From the NCBI RefSeq assembly GCF_900148515.1, contig NZ_FRXN01000001.1, forward strand, positions 1,116,001 to 1,180,000: DNA of 64,000 bases, in the 5' to 3' direction. The notes beneath the pieces are model-generated. The model was given only the letters and a program-made list of their open reading frames with translations, made no database searches and was not told the origin of the DNA. The translations under genes and the position numbers were made by a program. Of the stretch, positions 53,305 through 62,351 are shown one piece after another; the stretch's first letter is position 1, and the number at the start of each line of letters is the position of its first letter. This DNA comes from Algoriphagus zhangzhouensis (GTDB lineage: Bacteria > Bacteroidota > Bacteroidia > Cytophagales > Cyclobacteriaceae).

Positions 53305-54637
53305 GTTTAAAACTACTTATTTACTCCTTTTGGGAGTATTTCTATCCACTTCACTTCAAGCTGCACAACCCATCAATTGGGCCAAAACCTACAAAGAGCA
53401 GCTTTTTCATATCACAGAAGTGATGGTAACCGATGTAGCAAGTCCCCCAGTTGCTGCAAGGATTTATGCCTATTCCAACCTTGCCGCCTATTTGGCTATC
53501 AAAAACCAAGGAGGTGTTTTTAAGAACCCAGATTTAGACAGTCCAATATCTATTGGTGAGATTAGAGTAACTCCTGGAACTGTACTTGCTTCCCCTGAGT
53601 TTGCGGCGATTTATGCTTTGATGAAAGTGGGAGAAAACGTAATGCCATCAGGCTATCTTTTGAAAGAAAACCAATCCGAATGGGCTGATTTTGCAATCAA
53701 AAACAAACTTCTAAAAAAGAAGGATCTTCCTAGCCACATTGCATATGCGGAAGAAATAGCCTCTTTGGTACTTGCCAAAGCAAAGGTGGATGGCTATCTA
53801 CAACTTCCTGCATTGACTGGGTATACACCCAAAGAAGGTCCTGGAAACTGGTACCCTACTCCACCGGCTTACATTTCCGCCATCGAACCAGAATGGCAAA
53901 CAATCAGAACCTTCTACATCGACAATCTAGATCAATATGAAGCTAATCCCATGGCTCCATTTGATTTGACAGAAGGCAGTTCATTTCAGACCCAAATGAT
54001 GGAGGTATTCAAAACCGTCAATGAGCTGGATTCAGAACAACAGCTCATCGCCAACTTCTGGGATTGTAATCCATTTATGGTAAAGTTTGCAGGCCATATG
54101 GCTATCGGAGTAAAAAAGATTTCACCAGGAGGACATTGGATGGGAATCACAGGCATTTCAGCTGAAAAAGCAGGCTTAAGCTTTGCTGAAACAGCATATA
54201 TCCATGCTTTAGTGGGCATGACCCTTCATGATGCTTTTATTTCCTGCTGGAAAACCAAATACAAAACAGATCGAATTCGACCGGAAACCATAATCAACCG
54301 CGAAATCGATCAACGATGGAGACCATTGCTTCAAACACCTCCATTTCCAGAATACACTTCTGGCCATTCAGTTATTTCTAGAGCATCCGCAGTAGTTTTG
54401 ACAGGCTATTTTGGTGATAATTTTTCCTTCCTTGATAATTCAGAAACCTATTTTGGATTACCGGAAAGACAATTCAGCTCATTCTTACAAGCTTCTGAAG
54501 AGGCTGCAATTTCCCGACTTTATGGAGGAATTCACTTTCGAGATGCCATTGAAGAAGGCGTCAAGCAAGGGGAGAAAATCGGAAAAATGGTCTGGGAAAA
54601 AGTGACTAACGAGGAATTAACGATTACCAAACAATAA
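53294..54637 (+). CDS. Vanadium-dependent haloperoxidase-like PAP2 protein
   Basis: A 447-residue exported protein (signal peptide about 1-23, ending LQAA) of the PAP2/vanadium haloperoxidase group. The vanadate/phosphate-binding residues are Lys and Arg in KTDRIRPET, SGHS around H358, and Arg and His in RLYGGIHFRDA. These fit vanadium haloperoxidase (halide oxidation with peroxide) or a secreted acid phosphatase; sequence alone does not separate them, but the length and lack of membrane segments favour the haloperoxidase type. Four bases separate it from the sulfatase gene. Confidence 0.85.
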   Translation: MKSKFKTTYLLLLGVFLSTSLQAAQPINWAKTYKEQLFHITEVMVTDVASPPVAARIYAYSNLAAYLAIKNQGGVFKNPDLDSPISIGEIRVTPGTVLASPEFAAIYALMKVGENVMPSGYLLKENQSEWADFAIKNKLLKKKDLPSHIAYAEEIASLVLAKAKVDGYLQLPALTGYTPKEGPGNWYPTPPAYISAIEPEWQTIRTFYIDNLDQYEANPMAPFDLTEGSSFQTQMMEVFKTVNELDSEQQLIANFWDCNPFMVKFAGHMAIGVKKISPGGHWMGITGISAEKAGLSFAETAYIHALVGMTLHDAFISCWKTKYKTDRIRPETIINREIDQRWRPLLQTPPFPEYTSGHSVISRASAVVLTGYFGDNFSFLDNSETYFGLPERQFSSFLQASEEAAISRLYGGIHFRDAIEEGVKQGEKIGKMVWEKVTNEELTITKQ

Positions 54638-54641
54638 AAAA

Positions 54642-56078
54642 GTGAAAATCACCAACTATTTGCTTTCGGCCCTCTTAATGGGAACGTTTGCATGCAATTC
54701 AAATCCTACAAAAGAAAAAGCTGAGGAGACCAAAGAACCTAACATCGTTATCATTTTTGCGGATGATATGGGATATGGAGACTTGGGCACCTATGGAGCT
54801 ACCCAATGGGAAACCCCAAACCTTGATAAATTGGCCCATGATGGAACAAGGTTTACTCAGTTTTACGTACCTCATGCAGTTTGTTCTGCATCGAGAGCTG
54901 CCCTTTTAACAGGTGCCTATGCCAATAGATTGGAAATCTTTGGAGCATTAGATCATTCTGCAAAACATGGTTTGAATCTGGAAGAAACAACCATAGCAGA
55001 AATGTTGAAAAAGAAGGGCTATCATACTGGAATAGTGGGTAAATGGCACTTGGGACATCAACCGGAATTCCTTCCTAGCCAACAAGGATTTGACTCATAT
55101 TTTGGACTTCCATATTCCAATGATATGTGGCCTCATCACCCAGAGACAAAAGATTACTATCCACCTCTTCCACTTTATGAAGGAGATTCAGTGATTAAAT
55201 ATTTGGATGAACAAAGCCAATTGACCACATGGTATACAGAGAAAGCTGTATCCTTTATTGAAGAAAATAAAGAAGGCCCTTTCTTCTTGTATTTGGCTCA
55301 CTCCATGCCTCACGTACCTCTTTATGTTTCTGATAAGTTCAAAGGAAAATCAGAGCAAGGCCTTTATGGAGATGTCATGATGGAGATTGACTGGTCTGTT
55401 GGCCAGGTTAGATCAAAGCTAGAGGAATTAGGATTGGCCGATAATACACTGATAATCTTTACTTCAGACAATGGACCTTGGCTTTCCTATGGCGGACATG
55501 CCGGAACTACAGGTGGTTTGAGAGAAGGAAAAGGAACATCTCTTGATGGAGGAATAAGAGTGCCAGCCATCTTTACTTGGCCGGGACATATTCCAGCGGA
55601 CAAAGAGCAAGCTCAGCCTGCGATGACTATTGATATTTTCCCAACTATTGCAGCTTTGACAGATTCCAAACTTCCGGATTTGAAGATTGATGGAAGAAAT
55701 ATCTGGCCTTTGATCGAGGGAGAAAAAATGGAAGAGAAGCCATATTATGCTTATTACAACAGAAATGAACTTCAGGCTGTAATCTATGGAAAATGGAAAG
55801 TGGTATATCCTCACAGGTATAGAACCATCCCGGAAGGAACCGAAATGAGAAATGATGGCTTCCCTGTAAACTATCTATATCTGGAATTCGAAAAGAAAGA
55901 GCTCTATGACATGGAAAATGATCCATCAGAGACTACTGATGTGAAAGATAAATATCCTGAAGTAATGGCTCAAATGGATTCTCTGGCAAATATTGCCCGA
56001 GCGGATATGGGAGATGCATTGAACAAAATGGATGGACCAGGCTTGAGAAAGCATGGAACCATCGAGGAAGAAAAATAA
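54642..56078 (+). CDS. Sulfatase lipoprotein
   Basis: A 478-residue sulfatase starting at a GTG, with a lipobox (GTFAC, acylated Cys at 18), so it should be surface or periplasmic. The metal-binding DDMGYGDLG is at about 41-49, and the formylglycine site is C81-S-A-S-R85 with Ala in place of the usual Pro, so the cysteine needs oxidation by a maturation enzyme not seen here. GKWHLGH and TSDNGPW are also present. It probably removes sulfate esters from polysaccharides. It is the last gene of the ROK operon. Confidence 0.92.
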   Translation: MKITNYLLSALLMGTFACNSNPTKEKAEETKEPNIVIIFADDMGYGDLGTYGATQWETPNLDKLAHDGTRFTQFYVPHAVCSASRAALLTGAYANRLEIFGALDHSAKHGLNLEETTIAEMLKKKGYHTGIVGKWHLGHQPEFLPSQQGFDSYFGLPYSNDMWPHHPETKDYYPPLPLYEGDSVIKYLDEQSQLTTWYTEKAVSFIEENKEGPFFLYLAHSMPHVPLYVSDKFKGKSEQGLYGDVMMEIDWSVGQVRSKLEELGLADNTLIIFTSDNGPWLSYGGHAGTTGGLREGKGTSLDGGIRVPAIFTWPGHIPADKEQAQPAMTIDIFPTIAALTDSKLPDLKIDGRNIWPLIEGEKMEEKPYYAYYNRNELQAVIYGKWKVVYPHRYRTIPEGTEMRNDGFPVNYLYLEFEKKELYDMENDPSETTDVKDKYPEVMAQMDSLANIARADMGDALNKMDGPGLRKHGTIEEEK

Positions 56079-56088
56079 TCCAAAAGTT

Positions 56089-56113
56089 AAGGCCAGTGAA
56101 ATTCACTGGCCTT
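56089..56113. terminator. Bidirectional terminator between sulfatase and menB
   Basis: AAGGCCAGTG at 56089-56098 pairs with CACTGGCCTT at 56104-56113 around an AAATT loop. It follows the sulfatase stop by ten bases and lies 22 bases after the menB stop on the other strand; T-rich sequence follows on the plus strand. Confidence 0.75.
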
Positions 56114-56135
56114 CTTTATTTCAATTGAAATTCCA

Positions 56136-56969
56136 TTAAGGTATCCACTTAATATCCCTGAAATTCGGCTTTCTTTTCTCCAAGAAGGCATTTCTACCTT
56201 CTTTGGCTTCTTCAGTCATATAAGCCAATCGAGTAGCTTCCCCAGCAAATACCTGCTGACCTACCATTCCATCATCAGTCAGGTTCATAGCAAATTTCAA
56301 CATCTTGATGGAAGTTGGTGATTTTTCAAGGATCTCCTGAGCCCACTGATAAGCGGTGTCCTCCAATTCATCATGGGGAATCACAGCATTGACCATTCCC
56401 ATTTCAAAAGCTTCCTGAGCAGAATAGTTTCTTCCCAAAAAGAAAATCTCTCTGGCCTTCTTCTGCCCTACCATTTTTGCCAAATAAGCAGAACCATACC
56501 CTCCATCAAAGCTGGTCACATCGGCATCAGTTTGTTTGAAAATAGCATGTTCCTTACTAGCTAAAGTCAAATCACAAACCACATGAAGGCTATGCCCTCC
56601 TCCTACTGCCCATCCAGGAACTACAGCGATCACCACTTTTGGCATAAAACGGATCAATCTCTGAACCTCCAGAATATTCAATCTGTGGTAGCCGTCATCT
56701 CCTACATAGCCTTGATGTCCTCTGGCTTTTTGATCACCACCTGAGCAAAATGCCCATTTCCCATCCTTGGAAGATGGTCCTTCTCCACTCAATAACACAA
56801 CCCCAATGGAGGTATCTTCTTGAGCATCATAAAAAGCATCATACAATTCCGCAGTAGTTTTTGGGCGGAATGCATTTCTTACATCCGGGCGATTAAAAGC
56901 AATTCTAGCAACGCCGTTACATTTCTTATAAGTGATATCTTCGTATTCTTTGGCAGTAATCCACTCCAT
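56136..56969 (-). CDS. menB: 1,4-dihydroxy-2-naphthoyl-CoA synthase
   Basis: A 277-residue crotonase-fold enzyme of menaquinone synthesis that closes the second ring of o-succinylbenzoyl-CoA. WAFCSGGDQKARGHQGY, PGWAVGGGHSLHVVCDLTLAS and TDADVTSFDGGYGSAYLA are the MenB hallmarks; the C-terminal KRKPNFRDIKWIP is also typical. It is divergent from menE, 105 bases away, so the two may share a regulatory region. Confidence 0.97.
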   Translation of the reverse strand: MEWITAKEYEDITYKKCNGVARIAFNRPDVRNAFRPKTTAELYDAFYDAQEDTSIGVVLLSGEGPSSKDGKWAFCSGGDQKARGHQGYVGDDGYHRLNILEVQRLIRFMPKVVIAVVPGWAVGGGHSLHVVCDLTLASKEHAIFKQTDADVTSFDGGYGSAYLAKMVGQKKAREIFFLGRNYSAQEAFEMGMVNAVIPHDELEDTAYQWAQEILEKSPTSIKMLKFAMNLTDDGMVGQQVFAGEATRLAYMTEEAKEGRNAFLEKRKPNFRDIKWIP

Positions 56970-57074
56970 GATTTTCGTTTTGGTTAAAAATCAGATTTTT
57001 TTGCAAGATAGCAGGCTTCAATGGAATTTGACGATCTTTCAAAAACCAAATCTTAGCAAGTAGTATAAAAACCT

Positions 57075-58142
57075 ATGTTCCAACTGATTTACAAAAACAG
57101 GACTTTTCAAAACTTAGAGGACTTTCACCAATTCGATGAAAATGAATCTGAATTCTTGAAAGATGCCTTGTCATTTTGTAAAGAATGGTTGGAAGGAAAA
57201 GATGTTTTTTTCCAAAAGACCTCAGGATCGACAGGCGCTCCCAAGATTATTTCCATCCAAAGAAAAAGTATGGAAGCCAGTACCAAAGGAACTGGTAGCT
57301 TTTTCAAAATCAATCCGCAGGATGTGCTTTTCTGCTGCTTAAATCCTGCCTACATCGCTGGAAAAATGATGCTTGTGAGAGCCATGGAATGGCAGGTGCC
57401 CGTGATTCTTCAAGAGCCTTCTTCCAATCCTTTGCTAGGATATTCATTTCCAAATCCTCCAACTTTCATCGCTTTAGTTCCAATGCAAATGGAAATGATT
57501 CTAGCTAATCCAGAGACCTCAGAATTGGTTAAAAACATTCCCCATATCATTTTAGGAGGAGCTCCAGTTAATTTTCGACTGAAAAAATCAATTATCCAAA
57601 ATGGGATTAGTGCATTTCAAACTTTTGGAATGACAGAAACAGTTTCACATTATGCATTGGCTCCAATAAGTGAAAACGAGTTGCTTTACACCTGTCTACC
57701 AAGAGTAAGTATCGGCACCGATGAAAGAGATACACTTTGGGTGAAATCTGCTATGAGTGGTCCAGAGCCCATCCAGACCAATGATTTGGTAGAAATAGAA
57801 AATGGGAACTCCTTCCGTTGGTTGGGTAGAGCAGACTTTGTTATTAATTCTGGAGGCGTGAAATTACATCCTGAACTTTTAGAGATAAAAGCAGAAGAAA
57901 TCATCCAAAACCTTTATCCAAAATCACGCTATTTCTTTGCCGGAGTTCCTGATCAGACCCTGGGTGAAAAGCTGGTTTTATTTATAGAAAAAGAACAAGA
58001 TGGAATTGATTCTTCTCATTCGTTAATTCAAGAACTTTCTCAAAAACTCGATAAGTACGAAAAGCCCAAAGAGATCGTTTTTAGAGCTAAATTCGTAGAA
58101 ACTCCCAGTGGAAAAATCAACCGAAAAGCGACAGCTCAATGA
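57075..58142 (+). CDS. menE: o-Succinylbenzoate-CoA ligase
   Basis: A 355-residue adenylate-forming enzyme that makes o-succinylbenzoyl-CoA. The AMP-binding loop is QKTSGSTGAPKI (about 49-60), followed by FGMTETVSHYAL, the hinge region GRADFVINSGGVKLHPE and the C-terminal catalytic lysine in SGKINRK. It is shorter than the E. coli enzyme, as usual for Bacteroidota. Its stop overlaps the DUF2141 start (ATGA). The divergent menB gene supports the assignment. Confidence 0.93.
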   Translation: MFQLIYKNRTFQNLEDFHQFDENESEFLKDALSFCKEWLEGKDVFFQKTSGSTGAPKIISIQRKSMEASTKGTGSFFKINPQDVLFCCLNPAYIAGKMMLVRAMEWQVPVILQEPSSNPLLGYSFPNPPTFIALVPMQMEMILANPETSELVKNIPHIILGGAPVNFRLKKSIIQNGISAFQTFGMTETVSHYALAPISENELLYTCLPRVSIGTDERDTLWVKSAMSGPEPIQTNDLVEIENGNSFRWLGRADFVINSGGVKLHPELLEIKAEEIIQNLYPKSRYFFAGVPDQTLGEKLVLFIEKEQDGIDSSHSLIQELSQKLDKYEKPKEIVFRAKFVETPSGKINRKATAQ

Positions 58143-58570
58143 TTCTCACCTTTCTCCTTTCTTTTCTTTTAGGCCTTTCTCAGCCAATTGCATCTGAACC
58201 AGCTTCAACAATCAAGCTAAGGATTACCAATTGCTCTTCCAATGAGGGTTTAGTGAGGGTGTTGGTTTATAATCAAGCTGTCGGATTTCCAGAAAACACC
58301 AAAACAGCTGTAGTTTCTTACTCCCTTCCAATCAAAGGCAAACACGCTGAAATCAGTATTCCAGATTTAGGCCCAGGAGAATATGCCATTTCTGCATATC
58401 ATGATGAAAATGAGGATGGAGAATTGGAAAAACATCTTTTGGGGTATCCAACTGAACGCTATGGCTTTTCCAACAATCCAAAAATCACCTTCTCAGCTCC
58501 AACTTATGAGAGATGTGTTTTTGAAATAAAGGAAAATGAAAACAAAGAGGTTCACATCAAGCTCCACTAG
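58139..58570 (+). CDS. DUF2141 exported protein
   Basis: A 143-residue protein with a signal peptide (about 1-19) and one DUF2141 beta domain: IKLRITNCSSNEGLVRVLVYN, IPDLGPGEYAISAYHDENEDGELE and RYGFSNN are its signatures. DUF2141 proteins are periplasmic or outer-membrane associated and of unknown function; the DENEDGELE loop resembles a calcium-binding acidic loop. It is translationally coupled to menE by ATGA and overlaps the convergent oxygenase gene by four bases. Confidence 0.88.
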   Translation: MILTFLLSFLLGLSQPIASEPASTIKLRITNCSSNEGLVRVLVYNQAVGFPENTKTAVVSYSLPIKGKHAEISIPDLGPGEYAISAYHDENEDGELEKHLLGYPTERYGFSNNPKITFSAPTYERCVFEIKENENKEVHIKLH

Positions 58571-59178
58571 TCAATTGTTTTCAACCAACCGGTGATGCTA
58601 TTTCTTTCCTTTTTAGTAGGTAAAACCTCATGAGGGATTTCTCCACTTAAGAAAACCACCAATCTGCCAGGTAATGGAAGGTAATCTTCTATCCTTTCAG
58701 TCCCGTCTTCTTGATGAATATACATTCTCAAAGCCCCCTCATCTTCTTCTGACCAAGTATCATTTACATACAATATCACCGTCACCTCACGATAAGGAAC
58801 CTGATGAAATTGATCCAAATGTCTCTTGTAAAATGATCCAATAGGATAGCGAGCAAAATGTCCTTCGTATGACTTCAGTCCCAAATAGCATCTTCTATTG
58901 AGCATTTGCTTGATCTGCTCGACCCTGTTCCAATATTCCGATTGGAGCAAACTTAAATTATCAGCATCCATCCACAATACCTCATCACTCCTGATTTCTG
59001 GACGGATTTGCTTTTGCTCTCCAATACCAATTGCTGCCTTTCGGAATTTTCCTTTTTCCAATAGATCTGTTTGCTCGTCAAAAAGTGCTTTCCGGAAGAT
59101 TTCATCCACAAAATTGTCTATCACTACATAGGATTGGGAGTAAATCCCTTCAGCGATTCGGTCGAGCAATTCTTCCAT
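58567..59178 (-). CDS. 2-oxoglutarate/Fe(II)-dependent oxygenase
   Basis: A 203-residue oxygenase of the prolyl-4-hydroxylase-like group. Iron ligands are H120 and D122 (HLDQFH) and H183 (IPHEVLP); R192 in the following strand (ERNSITGW) is the likely 2-oxoglutarate anchor. The length and the TVILYVNDTWSEEDEGALRMY block match the 2OG-Fe(II) family acting on protein side chains. The substrate is unknown. Its 3' end overlaps the DUF2141 stop by four bases on the opposite strand. Confidence 0.87.
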   Translation of the reverse strand: MEELLDRIAEGIYSQSYVVIDNFVDEIFRKALFDEQTDLLEKGKFRKAAIGIGEQKQIRPEIRSDEVLWMDADNLSLLQSEYWNRVEQIKQMLNRRCYLGLKSYEGHFARYPIGSFYKRHLDQFHQVPYREVTVILYVNDTWSEEDEGALRMYIHQEDGTERIEDYLPLPGRLVVFLSGEIPHEVLPTKKERNSITGWLKTID

Positions 59179-59421
59179 CTTGGTCTATTTTGGCCGCAAA
59201 TAAAATGTAATAAGTTGAAACTTGTATCTGATAATTTTTCAACAATCATAAAAATCTAATTACCAGATACTTTACTTTTATTTTGAGGCTATTTGCAGAC
59301 AAAAAAACAGCTCATTTTTAATTCATTGGAGCAGTATTATATCATCTCTCAACCTATGAAACCGATTTAAAAATCAGGTATTAACGAGTGAAAAAACATA
59401 TTTTTGTGCAAACTTCTAAAA

Positions 59422-60183
59422 ATGAGTTCTTCAAAATCAAAAAATACAGGCCTTATCCTGGAATATGATTCAGGAATTGTCCCACCTCCATACAGCCATG
59501 TTTTCCACATGGAATTGGATTGGTCCGGAAATGCCCTAAAAACCCTATTGGAATTACATTATACAGATAGAGAGGATCTTTCTGAGCAAGAAATATTAGA
59601 CGAGGGCTTTACACTTGATGATGATTTTCGATTCGACGGGGATCTAGGTAAGGTTTGGACAAAGCCTATTCAAGAATTGCTTTCATCATCCAAATGGTCC
59701 GGAAAGTCATTGGATGAAGGCGGTATTAGAATCGGGATTCTTGAAAACGGAAAAGTAAAAGATTATAAGACTCCTGCCAACCAGGAAGAATGGCAGCTTT
59801 TGGCTCAGGATCTTATTCAAGCGATCTATGAAAGCACCAATCGTGAGGCTCCATTGAAAGTCAATTATAGAAATGTGACTTCTGATCAAACTGAAGATTG
59901 CTCAATTACCGTCCAATTCTCAAATAGAGAAGTCATTTTTGAAATGGATGGAAAGAAAAGAAACATCAACTGGGAATATGCTATCCAATTGATGAAGCTG
60001 GTTTTCACTCCTGATTATCATTATGAAATGGCCAAGGAAAGCGCAGGCACCAAGAGAGGACAGTACATAGATTGTGGAGATGGTTACTGGCACCAACTAG
60101 GAAAAGGTGTAGTAAATATAGACCCGAGTTTTGATGCAGTTGGAAAAATCCAAGAGGGTTTTGAAGATTTACTAGCTGGATAA
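59422..60183 (+). CDS. Uncharacterised protein upstream of the TIR gene
   Basis: A 253-residue protein starting at the ATG at 59422 (a TTG at 59404 is in frame). There is no signal peptide or membrane segment. It begins with a short basic head and LILEYDSGIVPPPYSHVFHMELDW, is acidic throughout, and ends with DYHYEMAKESAGTKRG and DCGDGYWHQLGKGVVNI. I recognise no family. It ends 66 bases before the TIR gene on the same strand, with a long hairpin between. Both genes could belong to one unit only by read-through. Confidence 0.65.
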   Translation: MSSSKSKNTGLILEYDSGIVPPPYSHVFHMELDWSGNALKTLLELHYTDREDLSEQEILDEGFTLDDDFRFDGDLGKVWTKPIQELLSSSKWSGKSLDEGGIRIGILENGKVKDYKTPANQEEWQLLAQDLIQAIYESTNREAPLKVNYRNVTSDQTEDCSITVQFSNREVIFEMDGKKRNINWEYAIQLMKLVFTPDYHYEMAKESAGTKRGQYIDCGDGYWHQLGKGVVNIDPSFDAVGKIQEGFEDLLAG

Positions 60184-60202
60184 AATTTAAACTATTGCAT
60201 TT

Positions 60203-60247
60203 AAAAGCCTGATTTTCTTAAATTTAGTAGAAGAAAATCAGGCTTTT
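60203..60247 (+). terminator. Long hairpin ending two bases before the TIR start codon
   Basis: AAAAGCCTGATTTTCTT at 60203-60219 pairs perfectly with 60231-60247 around an 11-base loop, and the T run reaches 60249, directly before the ATG at 60250. It looks like the terminator of the upstream gene, but it leaves no room for a promoter or free leader in front of the TIR gene and would hide its ribosome-binding region. Confidence 0.75.
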
Positions 60248-60249
60248 TT

Positions 60250-61299
60250 ATGTCAAACAATAAAATTTTTGTCAGTTATAGAAGACAGGACGCCTCAGGA
60301 GAAGCAGGTCGATTGGTTGATCACCTACAGGAGATTTTTGGGGAGCACAGTGTTTTTTTAGATGTTGAAACGATTGAAGCTGGACTTGATTTTGTCCAAG
60401 CCATAGACAAGGCGCTTAGCTCTTGCAAAGTTCTGATAGCCATGATCGGTCCCTATTGGACAAATATCAAAGACTCAGATGGGAACCTCAGACTTTTCAA
60501 AGAGGATGATTTCATACGCCTAGAAGTAGCAGCGGCATTGGAAAGAGATATCCGAGTGATCCCTGTTCTAGTCAATGGTGCAATCATGCCTTCTGCAGAT
60601 CAGCTACCAGAAAATCTTAAAGCTTTAACCAGAAGACATGCACATGAACTGAGTAGCTCCAGATGGCAATATGATTCTGATCAATTGGCAGAGATTCTCA
60701 AGAAGATAATTGGATATCAAGAACCTCCCAAAAAAGTAATTCCTCGAACCACATCTGTGGCAGCCAAACCCAAGGAAAAAAGTTGGTTGGCCACACACTA
60801 CCTATGGATTTTAGGGGCATTTGTGGTTTTTCTAATCATAATCAATCTAAGTTCCGGGCCGGATTTTGATGATGGCTATCTTGAACCAGAAGCTACTCAA
60901 ATCTTGGATCAACCCACTGAATATGGAACAGAGCAAGATTCAGAAGCAAGTTTTACTCCTCCTTCCAATCCTGCTACAGAGGAGACTTACGCGGATATTT
61001 TAGATGTTTCTGGATATTGGATTTTACAAGACAATTTTGGAAATCCTATCTCAACTTTCTTTTTTGAGCAAAATGGAGATGAATTCAGTTTCGTCGAATA
61101 CAATTTATTCGAAATAGAGGTAGGAAGCGGAGACGGATACCTCGATGGCAACACTTTGTTCTCGGATTATTTTAGTACTGTAGTAAATTTTTCAGGTGAA
61201 ATTAATTTACAAACCTCAAATTCTGGAAAATCTTGGGCAGGAAGTTTAAGTTTCCCTACTCAAGGCACATCAATGAATGTGATTTTAAGCAAGGACTAA
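60250..61299 (+). CDS. TIR-domain membrane protein
   Basis: A 349-residue protein with an N-terminal TIR domain (about 4-150: KIFVSYRRQDASGEAGRL, FLDVETIEAG, VLIAMIGPYW, FIRLEVAAALERDI), one membrane segment (184-200) and a C-terminal beta-rich domain (about 245-349, starting VSGYWILQDNFGN). E92 in RLEVAAAL lies where bacterial TIR NADases have their catalytic glutamate. TIR proteins of bacteria often make signalling nucleotides or deplete NAD in defence. It overlaps the HTH-S24 gene by four bases tail to tail. No known defence partner is adjacent, so the function is open. Confidence 0.85.
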   Translation: MSNNKIFVSYRRQDASGEAGRLVDHLQEIFGEHSVFLDVETIEAGLDFVQAIDKALSSCKVLIAMIGPYWTNIKDSDGNLRLFKEDDFIRLEVAAALERDIRVIPVLVNGAIMPSADQLPENLKALTRRHAHELSSSRWQYDSDQLAEILKKIIGYQEPPKKVIPRTTSVAAKPKEKSWLATHYLWILGAFVVFLIIINLSSGPDFDDGYLEPEATQILDQPTEYGTEQDSEASFTPPSNPATEETYADILDVSGYWILQDNFGNPISTFFFEQNGDEFSFVEYNLFEIEVGSGDGYLDGNTLFSDYFSTVVNFSGEINLQTSNSGKSWAGSLSFPTQGTSMNVILSKD

Positions 61300-62069
61300 C
61301 CCTTCAACCTTCTTAGGTCATCATGAATATCTTTGATCATATCTCCAAGATCTTCTAGGCTCAACGGTTTCTTCTTGTCTCCAGGATTAGGGAAATCTGT
61401 ACTGATAAAGGCTTTGGCCTCCCAAACCTCCAATACATCCTGCCCCTTTACTTCATAGGGTTTGTAATGGTCATTGTCTGATACTAAAAATAACTTGCCA
61501 TTTTCTTCCAGATAATTGAAAACTCGCTTGTAAACAACTCCTTCAGTCTGGGTCACTAGTACATAGGTTCTTCCGCTTTTGATTGATTTCAATTGATCCA
61601 CATAAGCACCGATTACAATTGTCCCAGGAATCAAAGGCAACATAGAATCTCCCGCCAGTTCAAAAGCACGATAAGTTGCCTGAGTCGAAAGGTTGGGTAA
61701 ATGGAACTGCGGAAGGCTTTCCATATACTCCGGATCTGCAAATCCATTTAGATAGCCCGCAGATGCTTTTTGCTTTACAAAAGTGATGTTTTCCTTACCT
61801 TCCTCATTGGTCGCTATGGTCAGGATATTCATCTTTCTTTTTTGCACCGCTTTTCGTCCCAATTTCTCGATATCGTGCTCAATCAATTCCTCCAATCCAA
61901 CTTCCAACAATTCACAAATCCGCTGAAGTGTATTCAACTTCGGCTCAGATCTACCATCCTCATAGGCAGATATCATCGTTCTTTGCACATCCAATTGATC
62001 TGCCAGATCGCTTTGGGTGATACCTTTTTGCTTTCGCAAAAACTTCAAGTTGGAAGGGAGAAAACTCAT
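61296..62069 (-). CDS. HTH-S24 regulator (CI/LexA-like)
   Basis: A 257-residue regulator with an XRE helix-turn-helix (about 5-62) and an S24 peptidase domain (about 120-215). The catalytic serine is S142 in AGDSMLP and the lysine K181 in VVYKRVF, 39 residues later. An Ala-Gly pair (104-105, in KASAGYL) upstream could be the self-cleavage site, as in LexA and CI. Self-cleavage on DNA damage is therefore plausible. Its start overlaps the stop of the 88-residue gene upstream (ATGA). Its target genes are unknown; its own promoter has a candidate operator at 62352-62374. Confidence 0.87.
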   Translation of the reverse strand: MSFLPSNLKFLRKQKGITQSDLADQLDVQRTMISAYEDGRSEPKLNTLQRICELLEVGLEELIEHDIEKLGRKAVQKRKMNILTIATNEEGKENITFVKQKASAGYLNGFADPEYMESLPQFHLPNLSTQATYRAFELAGDSMLPLIPGTIVIGAYVDQLKSIKSGRTYVLVTQTEGVVYKRVFNYLEENGKLFLVSDNDHYKPYEVKGQDVLEVWEAKAFISTDFPNPGDKKKPLSLEDLGDMIKDIHDDLRRLKG

Positions 62070-62332
62070 GCTGAGAATAAATAAAAGTTAGAATCCTCTT
62101 GAGAAGGTGCCAAAGGGAAAAGTGGGTTGATTTGCTTTTCAGCCATTCTTCTTTTCTCAAGTCTTTGCTGGATCTCAGCAATAATCTCACCAACCGGCTT
62201 AGGTTCTGACATCAATAAGTAACCGTACTGATTCTTAGAGTCATCCTCAACGAAAAATTTCACTTGATGATTTCCTGAAGCCAATTGCTTAGTAGTAATG
62301 TTGATTTTCTCCTGATTTTCCATAGCTGTCAT
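62066..62332 (-). CDS. 88-residue protein coupled to the HTH-S24 regulator
   Basis: An 88-residue acidic protein with no signal peptide. A helical middle (EPKPVGEIIAEIQQRLEKRRM, about 44-64) and a polar N-terminal beta-like part are the only features. No family is recognised. Its stop overlaps the regulator start by four bases, and it is the first gene of that two-gene unit, so it may modulate the regulator. Confidence 0.6.
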   Translation of the reverse strand: MTAMENQEKINITTKQLASGNHQVKFFVEDDSKNQYGYLLMSEPKPVGEIIAEIQQRLEKRRMAEKQINPLFPLAPSQEDSNFYLFSA

Positions 62333-62351
62333 GTTTTACACCACTAATATA

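Noticed and set aside
60250-61299. Thoeris defence system
   Set aside because: A TIR protein is present but there is no ThsA-like NAD-binding effector next to it, and it carries a membrane segment.
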